Shown here piece after piece: positions 38,435-50,557 of a stretch of 64,000 bases of DNA; position 1 is the first letter of the stretch; every line of letters starts with the position of its first letter. Both the position numbers and the translations under genes were made by a program. The notes below the pieces were generated by a model that saw nothing but the letters and a program-made list of their open reading frames with translations, ran no database searches and was not told where the DNA came from. The stretch is taken from positions 706,315 through 770,314 of the forward strand of contig NW_027192203.1 of assembly GCF_041956535.1 (NCBI RefSeq), given 5' to 3'. This DNA is from Calcarisporiella thermophila CBS 279.70 (Eukaryota; Calcarisporiellomycota).

Positions 38435-39418
38435 ATGGTGAAACTATTGGTAGAGAAGTACAACGGTAATGCAAATCATATTGAAGATTCTGGACGGACG
38501 CTTTTACATAAAGCTGCGGGGAACGGACATGTCGCGGTTGTGGAGCAGCTGATGGAGGATTACGGTGCTAATCCAAATTCTAAATCCCATCTTGGAACGA
38601 CACCGCTACATGAAGCTACACAGAACGGACATACTGCAGTTGTGAAGCAGTTAGTGGAGAAACACAATGCTGATGTGAATGCTACAGACTATAAGGGATA
38701 TACACCGTTACATGCCCCTGCTATGTTTGGAAGTACGGCAGTTGTGAAACAATTGGTGGAAAAGTATGGTGCTGATATCAATGCTAGAGACGATGATGGA
38801 TATACACCGTTACATAGTGCCGTGCAAGGTGGAAGCACCGATGTAGTGAGACAGTTGCTGGAGGAATACAATGCTGATGCAAATTCCAAGAGCAAAAATG
38901 GTGGCTGGACGCCGTTGCATGATGCTGCATATGATGGATATATTGCGATTGTGAAGCTGTTGGCGGAGCACGGTGTTAATGTCAATGTTGGTAACAATTC
39001 TGGGTATACACCGTTGCATTTTGCTGCAAGTCGCAATTTCCCCCTGGTTGTAAAGCAATTAATGGAATATAACGCTGAGGTAGATACAAAGAACAATGAT
39101 GGATCTACACCTTTGCAAATAGCTGCTAGTTATGGAGAAACAAAAATAGTGAAACAATTGATAGAGGAGTACCATGCTGATGTTAATAGTAGGGATCTCC
39201 GTGGACAGACATTGTTGCATTATGGTGTGAGCGGTGGATCTCCCACGATAGTAAAACAATTAATAGAAGAATATAGTGCCGATGTAAATGCAAAGGATAA
39301 TGAAGGGTGTACACCGTTGGAGCTAGCTCTGGACCGGAATTTTGAGTCAATTGTAGAGATGTTGGTGGAATATATTGTTGATGCAAGTGCTAAGGATATT
39401 GATAGATGCGTGCCTTAA
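38435..39418 (+). CDS. ankyrin-repeat protein, nine repeats
   Basis: Uninterrupted frame of 327 residues that is almost all ankyrin repeat. Nine units carry the TPLHxAA core: GRTLLHKAA, GTTPLHEAT, GYTPLHAPA, GYTPLHSAV, GWTPLHDAA, GYTPLHFAA, GSTPLQIAA, GQTLLHYGV and GCTPLELAL, each followed by a VVKQLxEEYxADVN helix. No other domain is attached. The protein is therefore a protein-binding solenoid with an unknown partner. The lack of introns and the AT-rich codons (AAT, GAT, TAT) contrast with the intron-rich genes around it, and the first repeat begins very near the start, so the model may lack an upstream exon. Confidence 0.8.
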   Translation: MVKLLVEKYNGNANHIEDSGRTLLHKAAGNGHVAVVEQLMEDYGANPNSKSHLGTTPLHEATQNGHTAVVKQLVEKHNADVNATDYKGYTPLHAPAMFGSTAVVKQLVEKYGADINARDDDGYTPLHSAVQGGSTDVVRQLLEEYNADANSKSKNGGWTPLHDAAYDGYIAIVKLLAEHGVNVNVGNNSGYTPLHFAASRNFPLVVKQLMEYNAEVDTKNNDGSTPLQIAASYGETKIVKQLIEEYHADVNSRDLRGQTLLHYGVSGGSPTIVKQLIEEYSADVNAKDNEGCTPLELALDRNFESIVEMLVEYIVDASAKDIDRCVP

Positions 39419-39705
39419 CATATTGCCGACACGTAATGTTTAACACAGCTGTGGAGTACTATGGTTTGATTTGAGATGGTTGTGGATAATTGAGCGACAT
39501 CTTCTTGTCCGATCTTAACTAGTGTTGCTCTCATGTTTGATATTATTTACCATTCTTTTCTACATGAACACGCTTTTTATATCTCCAACATAGGGTTCAT
39601 ACTACCGATTTGTCAAATGTAATTTTACTTGATGTTTGAGTAGCAAGCATGAAATCTAAATTTTATTGTGAACATACAGTATGAAAGTGGTATAGATATG
39701 GGTAT

Positions 39706-40432
39706 TTACGAACTAAGATAGTTCTCTGCAATGAGACGTTGGACTCCTTTTTCCTTTTTAACCGACTCGATCACCTTCAACAACTCTGGGGTCTCCGTTT
39801 CGCTCACTACCGTGCTATACGCGTCTTGATCGAAAATCTTTCCAAGTCCATTTAACAAGATGAACAGGTGGATGTCAGCGATAGTGAGCTTGTTCTGCAG
39901 GTAGTGGCCGTTACCGCCGCGTTGCTTGATAAGTTTCTCGTGGAAAGGAAGAAGATTCTTTACATCTTGGAGCAGGACTTGTTTTCCAGCCTCCTTCTTA
40001 TCCTCCTCCTTTGGGAGGAAATAGTTCCTGAGCATGCTAAGGAAAAGCTCATTAATCGAGTCCAACGCCATATCCACCAGGCCATTTTCTTCATTGGTAT
40101 CGCCCACTAATCCATGCTCACGTCCGAGATAGCGAGAGATGGCTTGTGACTCTGCGATCTCATATCGCGAACCATCAGGTTTTGTGACATAGAGGACGGG
40201 GACATGGCCGAATGGAGTGGTGGCTTTTTCGGAAGCCCAATCCTCAACGAACTTGAACTTGTAGTCTGCCTAAAATGTTTCAACAAACGCAATCGAGGTT
40301 AGCCATGCTGACATGGATGGGTAGCTGAAGTGTAGAAAAACCTACGTTTACAATCTCAAGAATAGTACGGGCAGCCGTAGCAAGACCAGCGTTTCGGAAA
40401 TAGTAGATCTCGTATTTGTTTTGAGAAGACAT
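39706..40432 (-). CDS. glutathione S-transferase (sigma/mu-like)
   Basis: Two to three exons. The N-terminal thioredoxin-fold half begins KYEIYYFRNAGLATAARTILEI, followed after a splice by ADYKFKFVEDWASEK, GHVPVLYVTKPDG and the glutathione-gamma-Glu motif EIAESQAISRYLGREHGL (ESxAI). The C-terminal helical half has a DMALDSINELF helix and the N-capping box LTIADIHLFILLNGL typical of GSTs. The catalytic Tyr is probably one of the YYF residues in the first strand. The expected role is conjugation of electrophiles or peroxide handling in the cytosol. The length (about 215 residues) is normal. Confidence 0.88.
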
Positions 40433-40936
40433 GGTTGATGTAGTTTTTTAATTTTCAAAACGCATGGAGTGGCGGAACTAAGGGGGAATTTATACCCTAC
40501 GCGATGTGAGGATAAACTCGTTACCCGAGACGCTAAATTTAACCAAAGCTGAATTGATTATAAACCCGATTATTAATCCCCCATCTTCAATAACTGGCCC
40601 CAGCACCTAGTGACTTGGCGGAGCGCGTAACCAAAAGAGGAAGCCGTTTGGGGTATATGTCTTTTTTAATTACTAGAAGGAAAGCTTGCATGGAGAAATC
40701 AGATGCACCGCCTAATCAATCTGAGACTGGGAAAATTTTCGGGAGATTCAGCACTCTGATGACTAATTTGCAAAATACGAAAAACTTGAAGAGCATATTG
40801 TGGGAAAAATCCACGCGGAAAATAAAGCGGCACTTAATAGCGACAGAGATTTAACTTATGGCCTCGCAGGTTTATGAGAGCTTTGATATAATTGATTGCT
40901 CTGAAGTTCCTCACTATTTCTTGCTCATTCAATAGA
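40433..40936. other. divergent spacer, GST / FAH-like gene
   Basis: About 500 bp. A short plus-strand frame (40615-40854) has no recognisable feature and I treat it as chance. Nothing else seen. Confidence 0.4.
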
Positions 40937-42163
40937 GATGGACGCGTTTAATCCGGTGTGTTTTTGCATGACTTCTTTATGCAATAAAGGAATTAATTGG
41001 CAACCTCATGTAGATTCCTGGCACCAGATGGCCAAGTTTATCATGGGCAACCCATTCTAAAGAGTGGCCATTTCCCCAAAGATATTAGCGGGCTGAAGGC
41101 GAACGTGATTGTTGGAGATATATATACAGATGCGAAAGTGACAGAGCGTGTTGTGCAGGTTGAAAAGGTATTCAATGATCCAATTGATGAAAAACAATAT
41201 AAAAACGCGATTTCTTTCTCACGCTGTCACTTCAACCACATCAGCTTTTAGCACCGATCGTCCCCACCATCTTTCGCTGCATTGGCCTCAACTACCGTAA
41301 GCATGCTGCCGAGACAAAGATGGAGCTGCCGAATTACCCTATCCTTTTTATCAAGCCGCCCTCCAGTATCCAAGGCCCAAATGCCCCCGTGATGGTCCCC
41401 TCCATTGCCACAAACAATCAAATAGATTATGAGGCTGAGCTGGCAGTGGTTATCGGGCGGAAGGCGCGAAATGTAACCCGTGAGAAAGCTCTCGAGTATG
41501 TACTCGGATACACTTGTGCAAATGACATCTCGGCAAGAAAATGGCAAGGAAAGAAGCTAGGCTCGGGCCAGTGGTGTTTTTCAAAGGCAAGCTTGAAATT
41601 TCGGCCAGACCTACGTCTCTTTTGGCTGACAAGTTCCCTCACGTTTTGCCTCTTTCTTTATTCTATACTCTTTTCCTTTTCCTTTCCTGTCTTTTCCTCT
41701 TATTGCTCTCTAGGGATTTGATACGTTCTGCCCTCTCGGACCACAGCTCGTGTCACCTCATGTAATCCCCGATCCCAATGCGCTAGCAATTCGCACGCGC
41801 CTCAATGGCCGTACGATGCAAGATTCCAACACTTCTGATATGATATTCGACGTCCCTCACCTCATTTCATTTCTAAGTCAAGGTACCACTCTTCAGCCTG
41901 GCGACGTCATTGTCACCGGAACTCCAGAGGGTGAGTGTTGATGTTTCCTCACCACCTGCACTGAGAAGAGGAGTGGGAGGAATGAGCCGAGTTTTAATCC
42001 ATTTCTTGGTACATAAGGAGTCGGATTTACGAGGGAACCTGCTTTGTACATGCAGGAGGGAGATGAGGTCGAGGTTGAAATAGAGAAGATTGGGACGCTT
42101 ATGAACCGAATTGAATTCGAGCGGGAAGGAGGGGTCATTGTCCAGGAAAAGAGCAGGTTATAA
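40937..42163 (+). CDS. fumarylacetoacetate hydrolase-fold enzyme (FAHD1-like)
   Basis: Metal-dependent hydrolase/decarboxylase of the FAH superfamily; relatives act on acylpyruvates or oxaloacetate. About six exons. The first is tiny (MDAFNPV, spliced at 40937-40956); exon 2 has [10 protein letters not shown]. The core is [46 protein letters not shown] (metal ligand Glu in the ExE pattern), [13 protein letters not shown], a splice to [51 protein letters not shown] and [14 protein letters not shown]. These are the standard FAH catalytic blocks in order. The exact substrate cannot be read from the sequence. The first exon is the least certain part. Confidence 0.88.
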
Positions 42164-42390
42164 TCTCAGGGAACCCATTTACCCTGTTTCAAGCGGGGAA
42201 ACCTTAATTTTTCACGCCACCTTTTCCCAGATCTTTGGGCCAACCGTTGCATTGTGGCAGTTCAAGCTAGAAATCTATATACATACATATTTCAGTTCCA
42301 CACCTATTTCCTAAAGAAAAAAAGAATAAAAAAGGATTTCTCATTTCTCCCTCTTTCTGATCAAGGGCTCCGCCATCATTCTTCTTCGCT

Positions 42391-43830
42391 ATGAAGAAGG
42401 TTAATATTCCTCTATCCTAGCATCATTTGCTCATGGCTAATCAAAAATGCTTATATACGCCTGCGTTAGGTTCTGTTGCTTGGCAGGAGCGGAGCAGGGA
42501 AATCCTCCATGCGCTCTATCATATTCTCCAATCATGCAGCGCAAGATTCAGTTCGGCTTTTGCCAACAAGTAATGAATTCCCATCATTATGACTCATTGC
42601 CATTATGTATCTATAATTATGCACATATACTAGTGGATGTCGAGTACACAAATTTTCAGTTCTTGGAAAATTTGATGGTGAATCTATGGGATTGTGGGGG
42701 GTAATTGGATCTTGGCTAAACTGGAAATGGGCACGCCTACCCAATGCTGGATGCTTACTTATTCATATTTTTTTCAGACAGGACAACTTCATGCATGATC
42801 ATATCTTTAATCACCGAGAACACATCTTTAGTAATGTAACCTTGCTGGTGTATGTGTTTGACGTAGTGATCACAGGCCATCGGATAGATCGTGACGAATT
42901 CTATTTTCGACTGTGTATTGAAGCATTAGCAGAGTATTCATCGGAGGCTAAGGTGTACTGTCTGATGCATAAAATGGACTTAATACCGGACGAAATGCGT
43001 GAAGAGGTAAGATATACTACAAGTATACTGATACAACTATTACATAAGTATCTCGTTTTTTTTTGTGCCACATATTATATGTTTCACTGCCCTGTTCTTA
43101 GTTTCTCCATTTACTTATCTAGCTTGTCCACAAACGCACCCGCCGTCTTGCTGCGCTCTCCTCCCCTTTTGATCCCATCGTCCACGCCACCACTATCTGG
43201 AATGAATCTCTCCATGCCGCCTGGTCCAAAATTGTCCACGCCCTTATCCCTCGCATCGACTCTCTTGTTCCCCATCTAGAGCGGTTCTGTGAGCTTGTGG
43301 GTGCAGACGAGGTAGTGTTGTTTGAGCGAAAAACATTTTTGGAAATTGCTAGCGTGGTCCGGCGTGCTCATCCAGACGGAAACCGGCTAGTGAAGATAAG
43401 CGGGATTGTAAAACATTTTAGATTGAATTGCGCGTAAGTATGAGTTCCCAAATTTATGAATCATATGCGATTTTTCAGTAACCTCTCTGCGTGCAATTCC
43501 TCATCCCCCTTCCCCTCTCCTTCTCTCTTCATCCTCTATCATCTAATTCTATTCTCTCTTTTCGTCGCCCGTTACTTTCCCACTACAAAAATCACGGCTA
43601 ATCCACTGGTTTTAATCAATCCATGAAGTAATAGACTTGGAACTACCTTTGAGAGTCTTATGATTCGGCGAAATCCGTATAGCCTCTATGTGTGTAATCT
43701 CACCCAACACTCGTATGTGATGGTTGTACTAAGTGATCGTGCGGTATTGCCAGGCGGGATGGAGCTACACCTTGCAGTAGCACGAAAATATTTTGAAAAA
43801 CTGGAGATATTTTCTTCGCCCTATTCTTGA
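42391..43830 (+). CDS. GTR1: Rag GTPase Gtr1/RagA
   Basis: Small GTPase that, with a RagC/Gtr2 partner, recruits TORC1 to the vacuole when amino acids are present. About six exons. The P-loop LLLGRSGAGKSSMRSIIF crosses the first splice (exon 1 is only MKK). Switch I is TMDVEYTNF and switch II LWDCGGQDNFM, the latter matching the RagA WDCGGQ signature; the guanine-specificity motif HKMD lies in VYCLMHKMDLIPDEM. The C-terminal roadblock domain contains ADEVVLFERKTFLEIAS, VKISGIVKHFRLNC and HSYVMVVLSDRA, ending AVARKYFEKLE. Exon 1 with its unusual GTTAAT donor is the weakest element. Family identity is strong. Confidence 0.92.
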
Positions 43831-44108
43831 AATGGTGTTGCAGAGAGACCTGGAAATTTCATGTTGATTCCCCAGATAATACATTCCCTTGCAGAGCTAC
43901 CCCCTTCAGATCACCTTAACTTCCGGATATTCTTAGCTGTATCTCTATTTAGTCGTTGTTTTTTTATTGTTATATCCATGTCAGTTAAAAAATCTGCCTG
44001 TAATACAATTTGCCCTTTTTATGATGGTTAAGGATTGCAGAAGAGTAGAGGAGAAGGAAGTTGGTATAGTATTTACACGCATATATAAAAAAAGTTAGAG
44101 GGTGAACA

Positions 44109-44699
44109 CTATCGTGGATGGCGGTGTTGCCGTTTCTCAATTTCAGCAGGCAGCGACATGGCCACTATTTTTTCCGCGCCCTCCTTGAGACTTAATTCAA
44201 TATGCACTGCCGAGTTATTTCGCTCTTGCGTCATTAAATCTTCATCCTATCACAAGTACACGTTTAACTCATGAAACCAGCTCTATCTCATCAATACTAT
44301 CCAATCCGTGCTTACCATATCCTCTGGTTCAACGTCATCCACCAACATGACGGTACTTGTACGGCACCGAATCTCCACTTGATCGGCCATCTTATCTCTC
44401 ACTGCTAGTGCTAGTGTAATTGCCTTGTTAATTGCGGCACCCATTCCATGGATGATCACCACCTTTTCCCCGTCACTGAGAAGAAGTTTCCGTGCACGAT
44501 CGAGATGTGCATGGAAGGACGATTTACGAGAAACGTATATATCGGTGGGAAGGGTATGGGAACGGATAGGCGCCCGTTTTTGGATTGTTCCTTCGAGGTG
44601 AGGCCGTTTCTGAGTGGAAGGATGACCGGGAGGCTCTGTGGTTGATATGCGTTTGTGGTTGTGTGATGGCAGGTCTGCGGGTGGGGATGGATCTGTCAT
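44109..44699 (-). CDS. POP7: RNase P/MRP subunit Pop7/Rpp20 (Alba family)
   Basis: Protein subunit of the RNases that process tRNA and rRNA precursors. Exon 1 is 44316-44699 and exon 2 44109-44246, giving 173 residues. A disordered basic N terminus (about 45 residues) precedes the Alba core: DIYVSRKSSFHAHLDRARKLL, KVVIIHGMGAAINKAITLALAVRDK, then the strand pair VEIRCRTSTVMLVDDVEP. The second exon continues with DEDLMTQERNNSAVHIEL, as in Rpp20 proteins. The HGMGAAINKA stretch matches the Rpp20 version of the Alba loop and distinguishes it from Rpp25. Confidence 0.9.
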
Positions 44700-45482
44700 T
44701 ATGTTGTTTGAAAACAGATTTTAATACATTTATCAAAATGAGCGTCTACTTCCAAGCCAATTCCAAAACAAATCATAGATTGCATTAGGAAAGAGAAATC
44801 GACCTCAATCAGATTCGATTGTGGTTAGCAAGTCACAGAAGCGACCTCGGAGCACTGATAAATTGGTTATGTGCCGTCGATTGTCAATGCGGGGAGTACT
44901 CTAAGAGCGCTAGCCAGGTTTATCTAGTGTCACATAAAGTATGGAGGGAGAACATAATCATCTGTTTTGCACTAAAGTAGCGTATAGTGCCTTTAGTAGA
45001 AATGTGTTTTATAATTAACTCTGCCCCACGTATACTTGTGAATTTGGTATTCTATGGACGATACACTTTGGCGTGACATAAACAAGAGTAGAATTCTTTG
45101 ACAAATGACACTACTTTTGGGTTTGAGATGGGTGTAGCAAAATTCCACCCTAGTTTTAGGGCCTGCATCACTACCACTTATTGTTATTTGCTTTCCTCTT
45201 CACCCTCCCAGCCTCTATAGCAGTGGCCAAAGTTGTAGTATGGTAAATGAAGCAATATGAGCCGAAAGGGCCTTTGTACAAGGCTCTATTGGAATAAGCT
45301 TATCATTGTTCTTACCTACCGAGTAAAGCATGTATGTCAGTTAATATTCTATGGGACCTTTCCTCCCTGATAAAAGCAGTCCCTGAATAATTTTGGAATT
45401 GCGAAAATGAATAATTGAGTTTTGGGGGACATGTGAAGTTTCCACCTATTAATACTCACCTTGGTAGTAAAAAAGAAATACC
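44700..45482. other. divergent spacer, POP7 / alpha-beta hydrolase
   Basis: About 780 AT-rich bp. I find no open frame worth calling, no RNA gene and no clear repeat. It must hold both promoters. Confidence 0.5.
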
Positions 45483-46704
45483 ATGGATTATGAAAGAGAG
45501 TCTAAGTTTTTCACTCTCCATGATGGGGCCGTCATCGCGTACCAGATATTGGGAGAGGATCGGGGCTCACTCCCATTGATAATGGTAAATGCATAATTTT
45601 AGACAACCTTAACATACATGAGAGTAATGTTCTCTCACAATTAGGTCTGTGGCATGTAAGCGTAACACCATCTTTTGTGAATCTTTTGCCACAGCATTCT
45701 GACTAATTATATATATTGAAGGGGGATGGTGAAAGAGGATTGGGATCCCGCTGCGCAAGGTGAGTGCAACGATTGGATTTCTCTATCTATTTAATTTTTA
45801 TCTACATATTTTGTATGATAGAACTGGCCAAATCTCGGCAAGGTTGGTTAAATTGGTTTCGCTTTGCACGCAAATTTGCAATGACTGCCCCCTCCTAACT
45901 GGCCACCTTGTTCGATAATAGTCCTTATCTTTGACAATCGCGGGATCGGTGAGTCTGAAGGCCCGGAACAATGGTTGCGCCTTGAACTTTACGCACTTGA
46001 CGTGGTGGAACTTGCCCTCCACGTTGGGTGGAAGGACGTGGCCATCTTGGGGCTATCCATGGGCGGGATGATTGTGCAGACCTTATTAGCCATCGGAGAT
46101 CCTCGCTTGAGAATCCATAGAGTGATACTCGTTGCAACGTAATTACAAAAGATATCCGCTGATTCAATCCCCTCTCCCGTTGGATTCTCACGCTTTCTAT
46201 CAACTAACCCATGGTAGCTCACCGAAAACGCCCGACTCGACCAAAATGACCGAAGCTAACAAGAAGCTGATTGCTCTCTCAAATGACCCGAACACAACCT
46301 CCGAGCAGCTCCTAGAGCATGCCTTCCACATTCTGGCCATCAGCTTCACACCTGAATATGTCGCGCATAACGAGGATAAGATTTACAAAATCATGGAGCG
46401 CTCTGCGTCCGGAAATCGGCCTCCGCAGACCAATTTGTTCCAAATGCGTGCGGTCGGTCGATACAATCTTGTCGAGGTGTTGCCCAGGCTGAAAGCCCCG
46501 CCCACTCTGGTGCTGCATGGGACTGAAGATCAGATAGTCGAGTACGAGAAAGGCGTGCTGATTCACAAGTTGCTGCAAGGCTCCCGCCTGATATCCGTGG
46601 AGGGTTGTGGTCATCTCATATTCGACCAGCGGCCGGAGCTACTGGACGATGTGAACCGGTTTGTGGAGGAGGGCGAAAGAGACGTAGGATATGCGAGATT
46701 ATAA
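45483..46704 (+). CDS. alpha/beta-hydrolase fold enzyme
   Basis: Six or so exons; the first are very short. Start MDYERESKFFTLHDGAVIAYQILG. Then VCGMGMVKEDWD (oxyanion region), VLIFDNRGIGESEGP (the DNRGxGxS block), the nucleophile elbow VAILGLSMGGMIVQ (GLSMGG), the acid in LVLHGTEDQIVEYEKG and the histidine in VEGCGHLIFDQRPELL. The triad is Ser-Asp-His and complete. The protein resembles the soluble epoxide hydrolase/haloperoxidase/lipase-like group in which the lid is short. Substrate unknown. Confidence 0.85.
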
Positions 46705-47118
46705 ATTGGAATTCCTCCGATATAACTTTGCTTTATTTATGTTAAGAGAATTGTAACATTAGACCACTTCCTAGTTGAAGTGGTGTATGTATTCTTAATT
46801 TATGCAGAGTGTCCATTGCATTTTTTTTTTTTGAAAGGCAGAGTAACAGTGAATTAGGGAACAAAACAAGACAAACATAGACATAAACATAAGAATAAGA
46901 TAAAAATAAGAAGAGGAAGAAAGAAAAAGTAGAAAAAAAGGTAAAAATATATTGAAGATTAAAAAAAATTGATTTCATAAATAAGCAAAAGGAAAAGGAA
47001 AATTGAGTTGATGAATGAAAACTACTTTCAAAATCTGAGTTCTTTCAAAATTGCTGTAGAATAGAGGAATTAACAAAAAGCTAAAAAAAAAGCGCGGGGG
47101 GATGGGATCGTAGCCTGA
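46705..47118. other. spacer between convergent hydrolase and CYRI genes
   Basis: About 410 bp, very AT-rich with long T- and A-runs (near 46821 and 46910-46970). Holds both 3' ends. No other feature. Confidence 0.5.
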
Positions 47119-48295
47119 TCAAGCATAGGATTCGATTAATTTTCTCACACTTCGCGGAGTTTCGTCGTCATTATAGTGGCGTGTCATATGGCGGATTATT
47201 TGTATTAGGGCGGGGGTTTCGTCGCCTCCGAGCCGTTGCACCGCTTCCACGGATGGCTTCACATATACTGCCGACTGTCGCACGAACGCTCCCTCGCCAG
47301 AAATATGGTCGTAGACAACAATCGCAATCACCATGGAGCGGAGAAGCTGCGCACGTGTCTCCGGCCGGGTGTAGAATTGATTCACCAAAGAGCTATAGCA
47401 AGCAATGGAAAGGGAGGCGACGGTTTGCGGAAGGCAGGGACCAACTGAGTCTTTGTTCGCGAAAGAGCTGGCGACCCGAAGAAGGGTAGCAAACAGGGGA
47501 GAAGGCTGAGCGACGAACATCGAGATTTGGTTGGCAAGCTCATCCTCGGACATAGCCTTTCGCAAATTGGCCTAAACGCCAGAGAAGAGAGCATTTCGGT
47601 GGGAAATGGTTAGACGGGAGATCCACAAGTGAGCAACATTGAAGCACTAACCTGATCAGGCCTATCTCGACTTAGCATGCGACGGTAATAGGAAAAGTCA
47701 TTTTGAATGGCCGGTGTTCTCATCTGCAAGAAATACCCATGCAGTGAAGGCATTTAGCGGCTTGTGGCGATAAATGAACAAAGAGAATGCATACGCTACC
47801 TTCAACTGATCAAATTCGAACACAAAGCCCAAAACCCCCGTAAGAAGCTGCACAAGACCAGGGTGCTGCTCCAATGCGCTAGGGTTAGCGCATAGGGGTC
47901 TGAGCAGATCGGGCAACATGTCCTCAAGGAGAAGGGCATATTCATAGTACTCCTTCAAGCAAGCTGCGGTGACCTGAAGGACCCGCCAGGTCTCCTCTTC
48001 TTGCTCGGGAGACGGTGAGGTCATGAGCTAGTATTTATAAGGGCATAATTAATCTAAAGGAAAAACTCCTAAATTCAGATTCATTGGGGAATCTCACCTT
48101 CCTAATTTCCCCATCGCAAGCCCGGTACCCGCGGATGCTCTCAATTAGATGGGCTGTCCGCGTGAGAACCCTGAGCCGATCGTATACCCCACGCTCTTCC
48201 TCCGTCGGTGGTGCTTCAAAGTTTATGGCAATTTCGGGTACGGTGTCCTGCACTCGGGATTTAGAGAAAAATAGGGTAGAGCAAGCGGAGCCCAT
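47119..48295 (-). CDS. CYRI/FAM49-like Rac-binding protein (DUF1394)
   Basis: About four or five exons. In animals and Dictyostelium CYRI binds active Rac1 and opposes the Scar/WAVE complex, limiting branched actin at the leading edge. The start MGSACSTLFF offers an N-terminal glycine with Ser at position 6 and a nearby Cys, consistent with myristoylation and palmitoylation as in mammalian CYRI. Next come [105 protein letters not shown] and VVYDHISGEGAFVR. The block [17 protein letters not shown] is nearly the same as in human CYRI-B and includes the arginine pair known to contact Rac1. Confidence 0.92.
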
Positions 48296-48729
48296 TGTTG
48301 TTTACAAATTAGATGATGGAGAAAATGGTCGATGGGGGACGTGGATGGTAAAAAAAAAAATGGAGCAAAAGAGCGACTAGGAAATGGAGGATTAAATAGG
48401 GAAATAAACACAAGAGAGGTTAATGAAGGCAAGAGGATGTTACTAGTCACAGAGGCTAGAAATAATATTAAATAGAGGAAAGGATAAATACAACTACCAA
48501 CACTATTGAATGCTCAACCCTAAAGATGAAAACCTCACCGGGATTAAAACGTCCAAAAATATAAAATTTCAATTCAAAGGATTTCAGATATATAAAATGA
48601 ACTTGTTATTCTTTCGTTACACGGCGTGGCCCAACTATCACTAAGCCGCAAATTTTAGTTTAGTTCAACTTCGGGATTCGTTGACCTTCCGCCTGTGTTA
48701 TTTCCTTTCCGCGACTAACCTCGACAATC
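48296..48729. other. divergent spacer, CYRI / IWR1
   Basis: About 430 bp, AT-rich. No gene or element stands out. Confidence 0.5.
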
Positions 48730-50130
48730 ATGTCCACGGCAGTGACGGGACCGGCGGGTACGCGTGAGGATCTACCCGCTTTTGCTTTGGTACGAATCAA
48801 ACGAAAGCGTAATGAAGAGCCTTTGGATGCTCTGTGTATGTTTTTTTGCTATTCCTTAATGGCAGGGTGTCCGCAGTCATAGATTAATGTCAAAGGAACT
48901 TTGGTGATTAGATGTGGAGCAAGCGCTCACACAACCTCCCCGCGAGAAGAGAGCGAAAAAGGAGAGAAGCTATAGTCTCGGTCAGCCTGAAAACCCACAA
49001 CTTTTCTGCCTTGCAGAGACGGTGAACAGCGAGTATTTCAACGATGACAAGGCCCGGGAGGAGCTTAGAGTACGTGTATATTAGCGGGCCTCTGAATACC
49101 AGTTTAATAAGTAGAAATTTATTATACTTAAATCTTTAGGATAGAATTGTAAAATTAAAGGAAAAGCGAGCACGTGAGGAATCTGAATCGTCACCACCAC
49201 AGGAAGAGAGAGAGCCGATCACCTCACCATCAAAGGCTCCCGTGCGATTCAGAGTCATACACAACAAGCAGAAAGAGGTAATAACCAATGAGGACGGCAT
49301 ACCAGAGTAAGTTTCTAAGGTTTATTACATCCTTGCGGTTACCCATTTTTTAATATGCTGCGCTAGAGTGTTAACATCCCCGAAGAAAGGAATGGCACCT
49401 GAGAAAAATGATGTGTTTCAGATGTATGATGCAGTAAAAGAGAGCAATAAGAAGCAAGGGTAATATAGTATGAAATGCTAGAGTCGATATGTTCGAAATG
49501 ATTAACCGTTATTACCTTACAGTGTGAAGAGACATCTACGCGAACAACAGTATGATCCCTCACCAGACGATATCATGTGTAATTTTCTTCCAATGGTGCG
49601 CGAATACCTCACACTCAACGAAAGTCGCTCCAGCACCACCACTAGCTCTTCCGCAACCGCCGAGGATGACGATGAGTATGTCTATGACATTTACTATCGC
49701 GCCGATCCTCCTGATCTCCGCACGGCCTACCGCAACGTAGGTGCTTTGACTTGGGAAGGAGAAGACAATTACTTTTTGGAAGACGATGTGGACACTAGCG
49801 ACGAAGATTATGAGGAAGAGGATTCTAATGGTATTTATAAGAGTACATTCAGTGGTGGAGGAATTTCCATAGATGCTGACGTGGAGTCCTTCTCTTATTA
49901 TAGACGAGGGTTTCTACACGCACGACTATCCCGAGGAGTATGAAGATGAAGAAGAAGTTGACGATTACGAACAAGGTGAGTTCTACTTAATAGAAGGGTT
50001 TCTACCGTTTTTAGAGCAATCAATTTTGACTCTTCCCCCCCTCTATCCTTTACTCTCCTATTTTTTCCCCCTTTAGTGATGCGACAGGATTATGAGGAGG
50101 AGAGCGACTACGATGAAGTTTATGTTTATT
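48730..50130 (+). CDS. IWR1: Iwr1-type RNA polymerase II nuclear-import adaptor
   Basis: Adaptor that binds between Rpb1 and Rpb2 and brings assembled RNA polymerase II into the nucleus. About seven short exons. The N terminus has LPAFALVRIKRKRNEEPLDALLVE, the conserved IxRKRxxxPLDxLxxE element that contains the import signal, then FRVIHNKQKE. The C-terminal acidic domain shows YVYDIYYRADPPDLRTAYRNVGALTWE and, across a splice, DSNDEGFYTHDYPEEYEDEEE, which matches the family signature DSNAEDYYxNDYP, and finally DYEEESDYDEVYVY. The EYVYD(I/L)YY motif and DSN...DYP motif are diagnostic. Known as SLC7A6OS in animals. Confidence 0.9.
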
Positions 50131-50557
50131 AGAATATGTTGCATTCATTTTTTTTTGGAAAAACTGCCTTTCACTCCACACGTTTTTTTTCGTTGTCCTG
50201 TATAGTCATCTTTCTATGATCACTAATTCTTGTTTAGGATCCAAAAATCTATATAAAGAAAAGGCCTCCATTTTAATCTCATCCAACTTCTAGTGTATAT
50301 ATGTATTATATATATAATGTCAGTGATGTATATAAATATAAAAAGAAATCTAGGAGAAAAAAGAGTCCACAGGAGAGAAGCCGAGAGTCGGGAAGGAGGG
50401 ATGAAACGAGAAGAAAAGGTAAATATTACAGTGGAAATAAGTTCAAGAAATTGCAAATACAATGGTCAACCCGGTTTCATTGATTGTCGCGAACACAAAC
50501 CCACGCAGAATTCAAAAAAAAGCACACAGGAGATACTAAAGTACAACTTCAAAAAGT
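50131..50557. other. spacer between convergent IWR1 and Leu5-like genes
   Basis: About 430 bp, AT-rich, with TA-rich runs near 50297-50340. Open frames across it are short-codon-biased and unsupported. No other feature. Confidence 0.5.
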
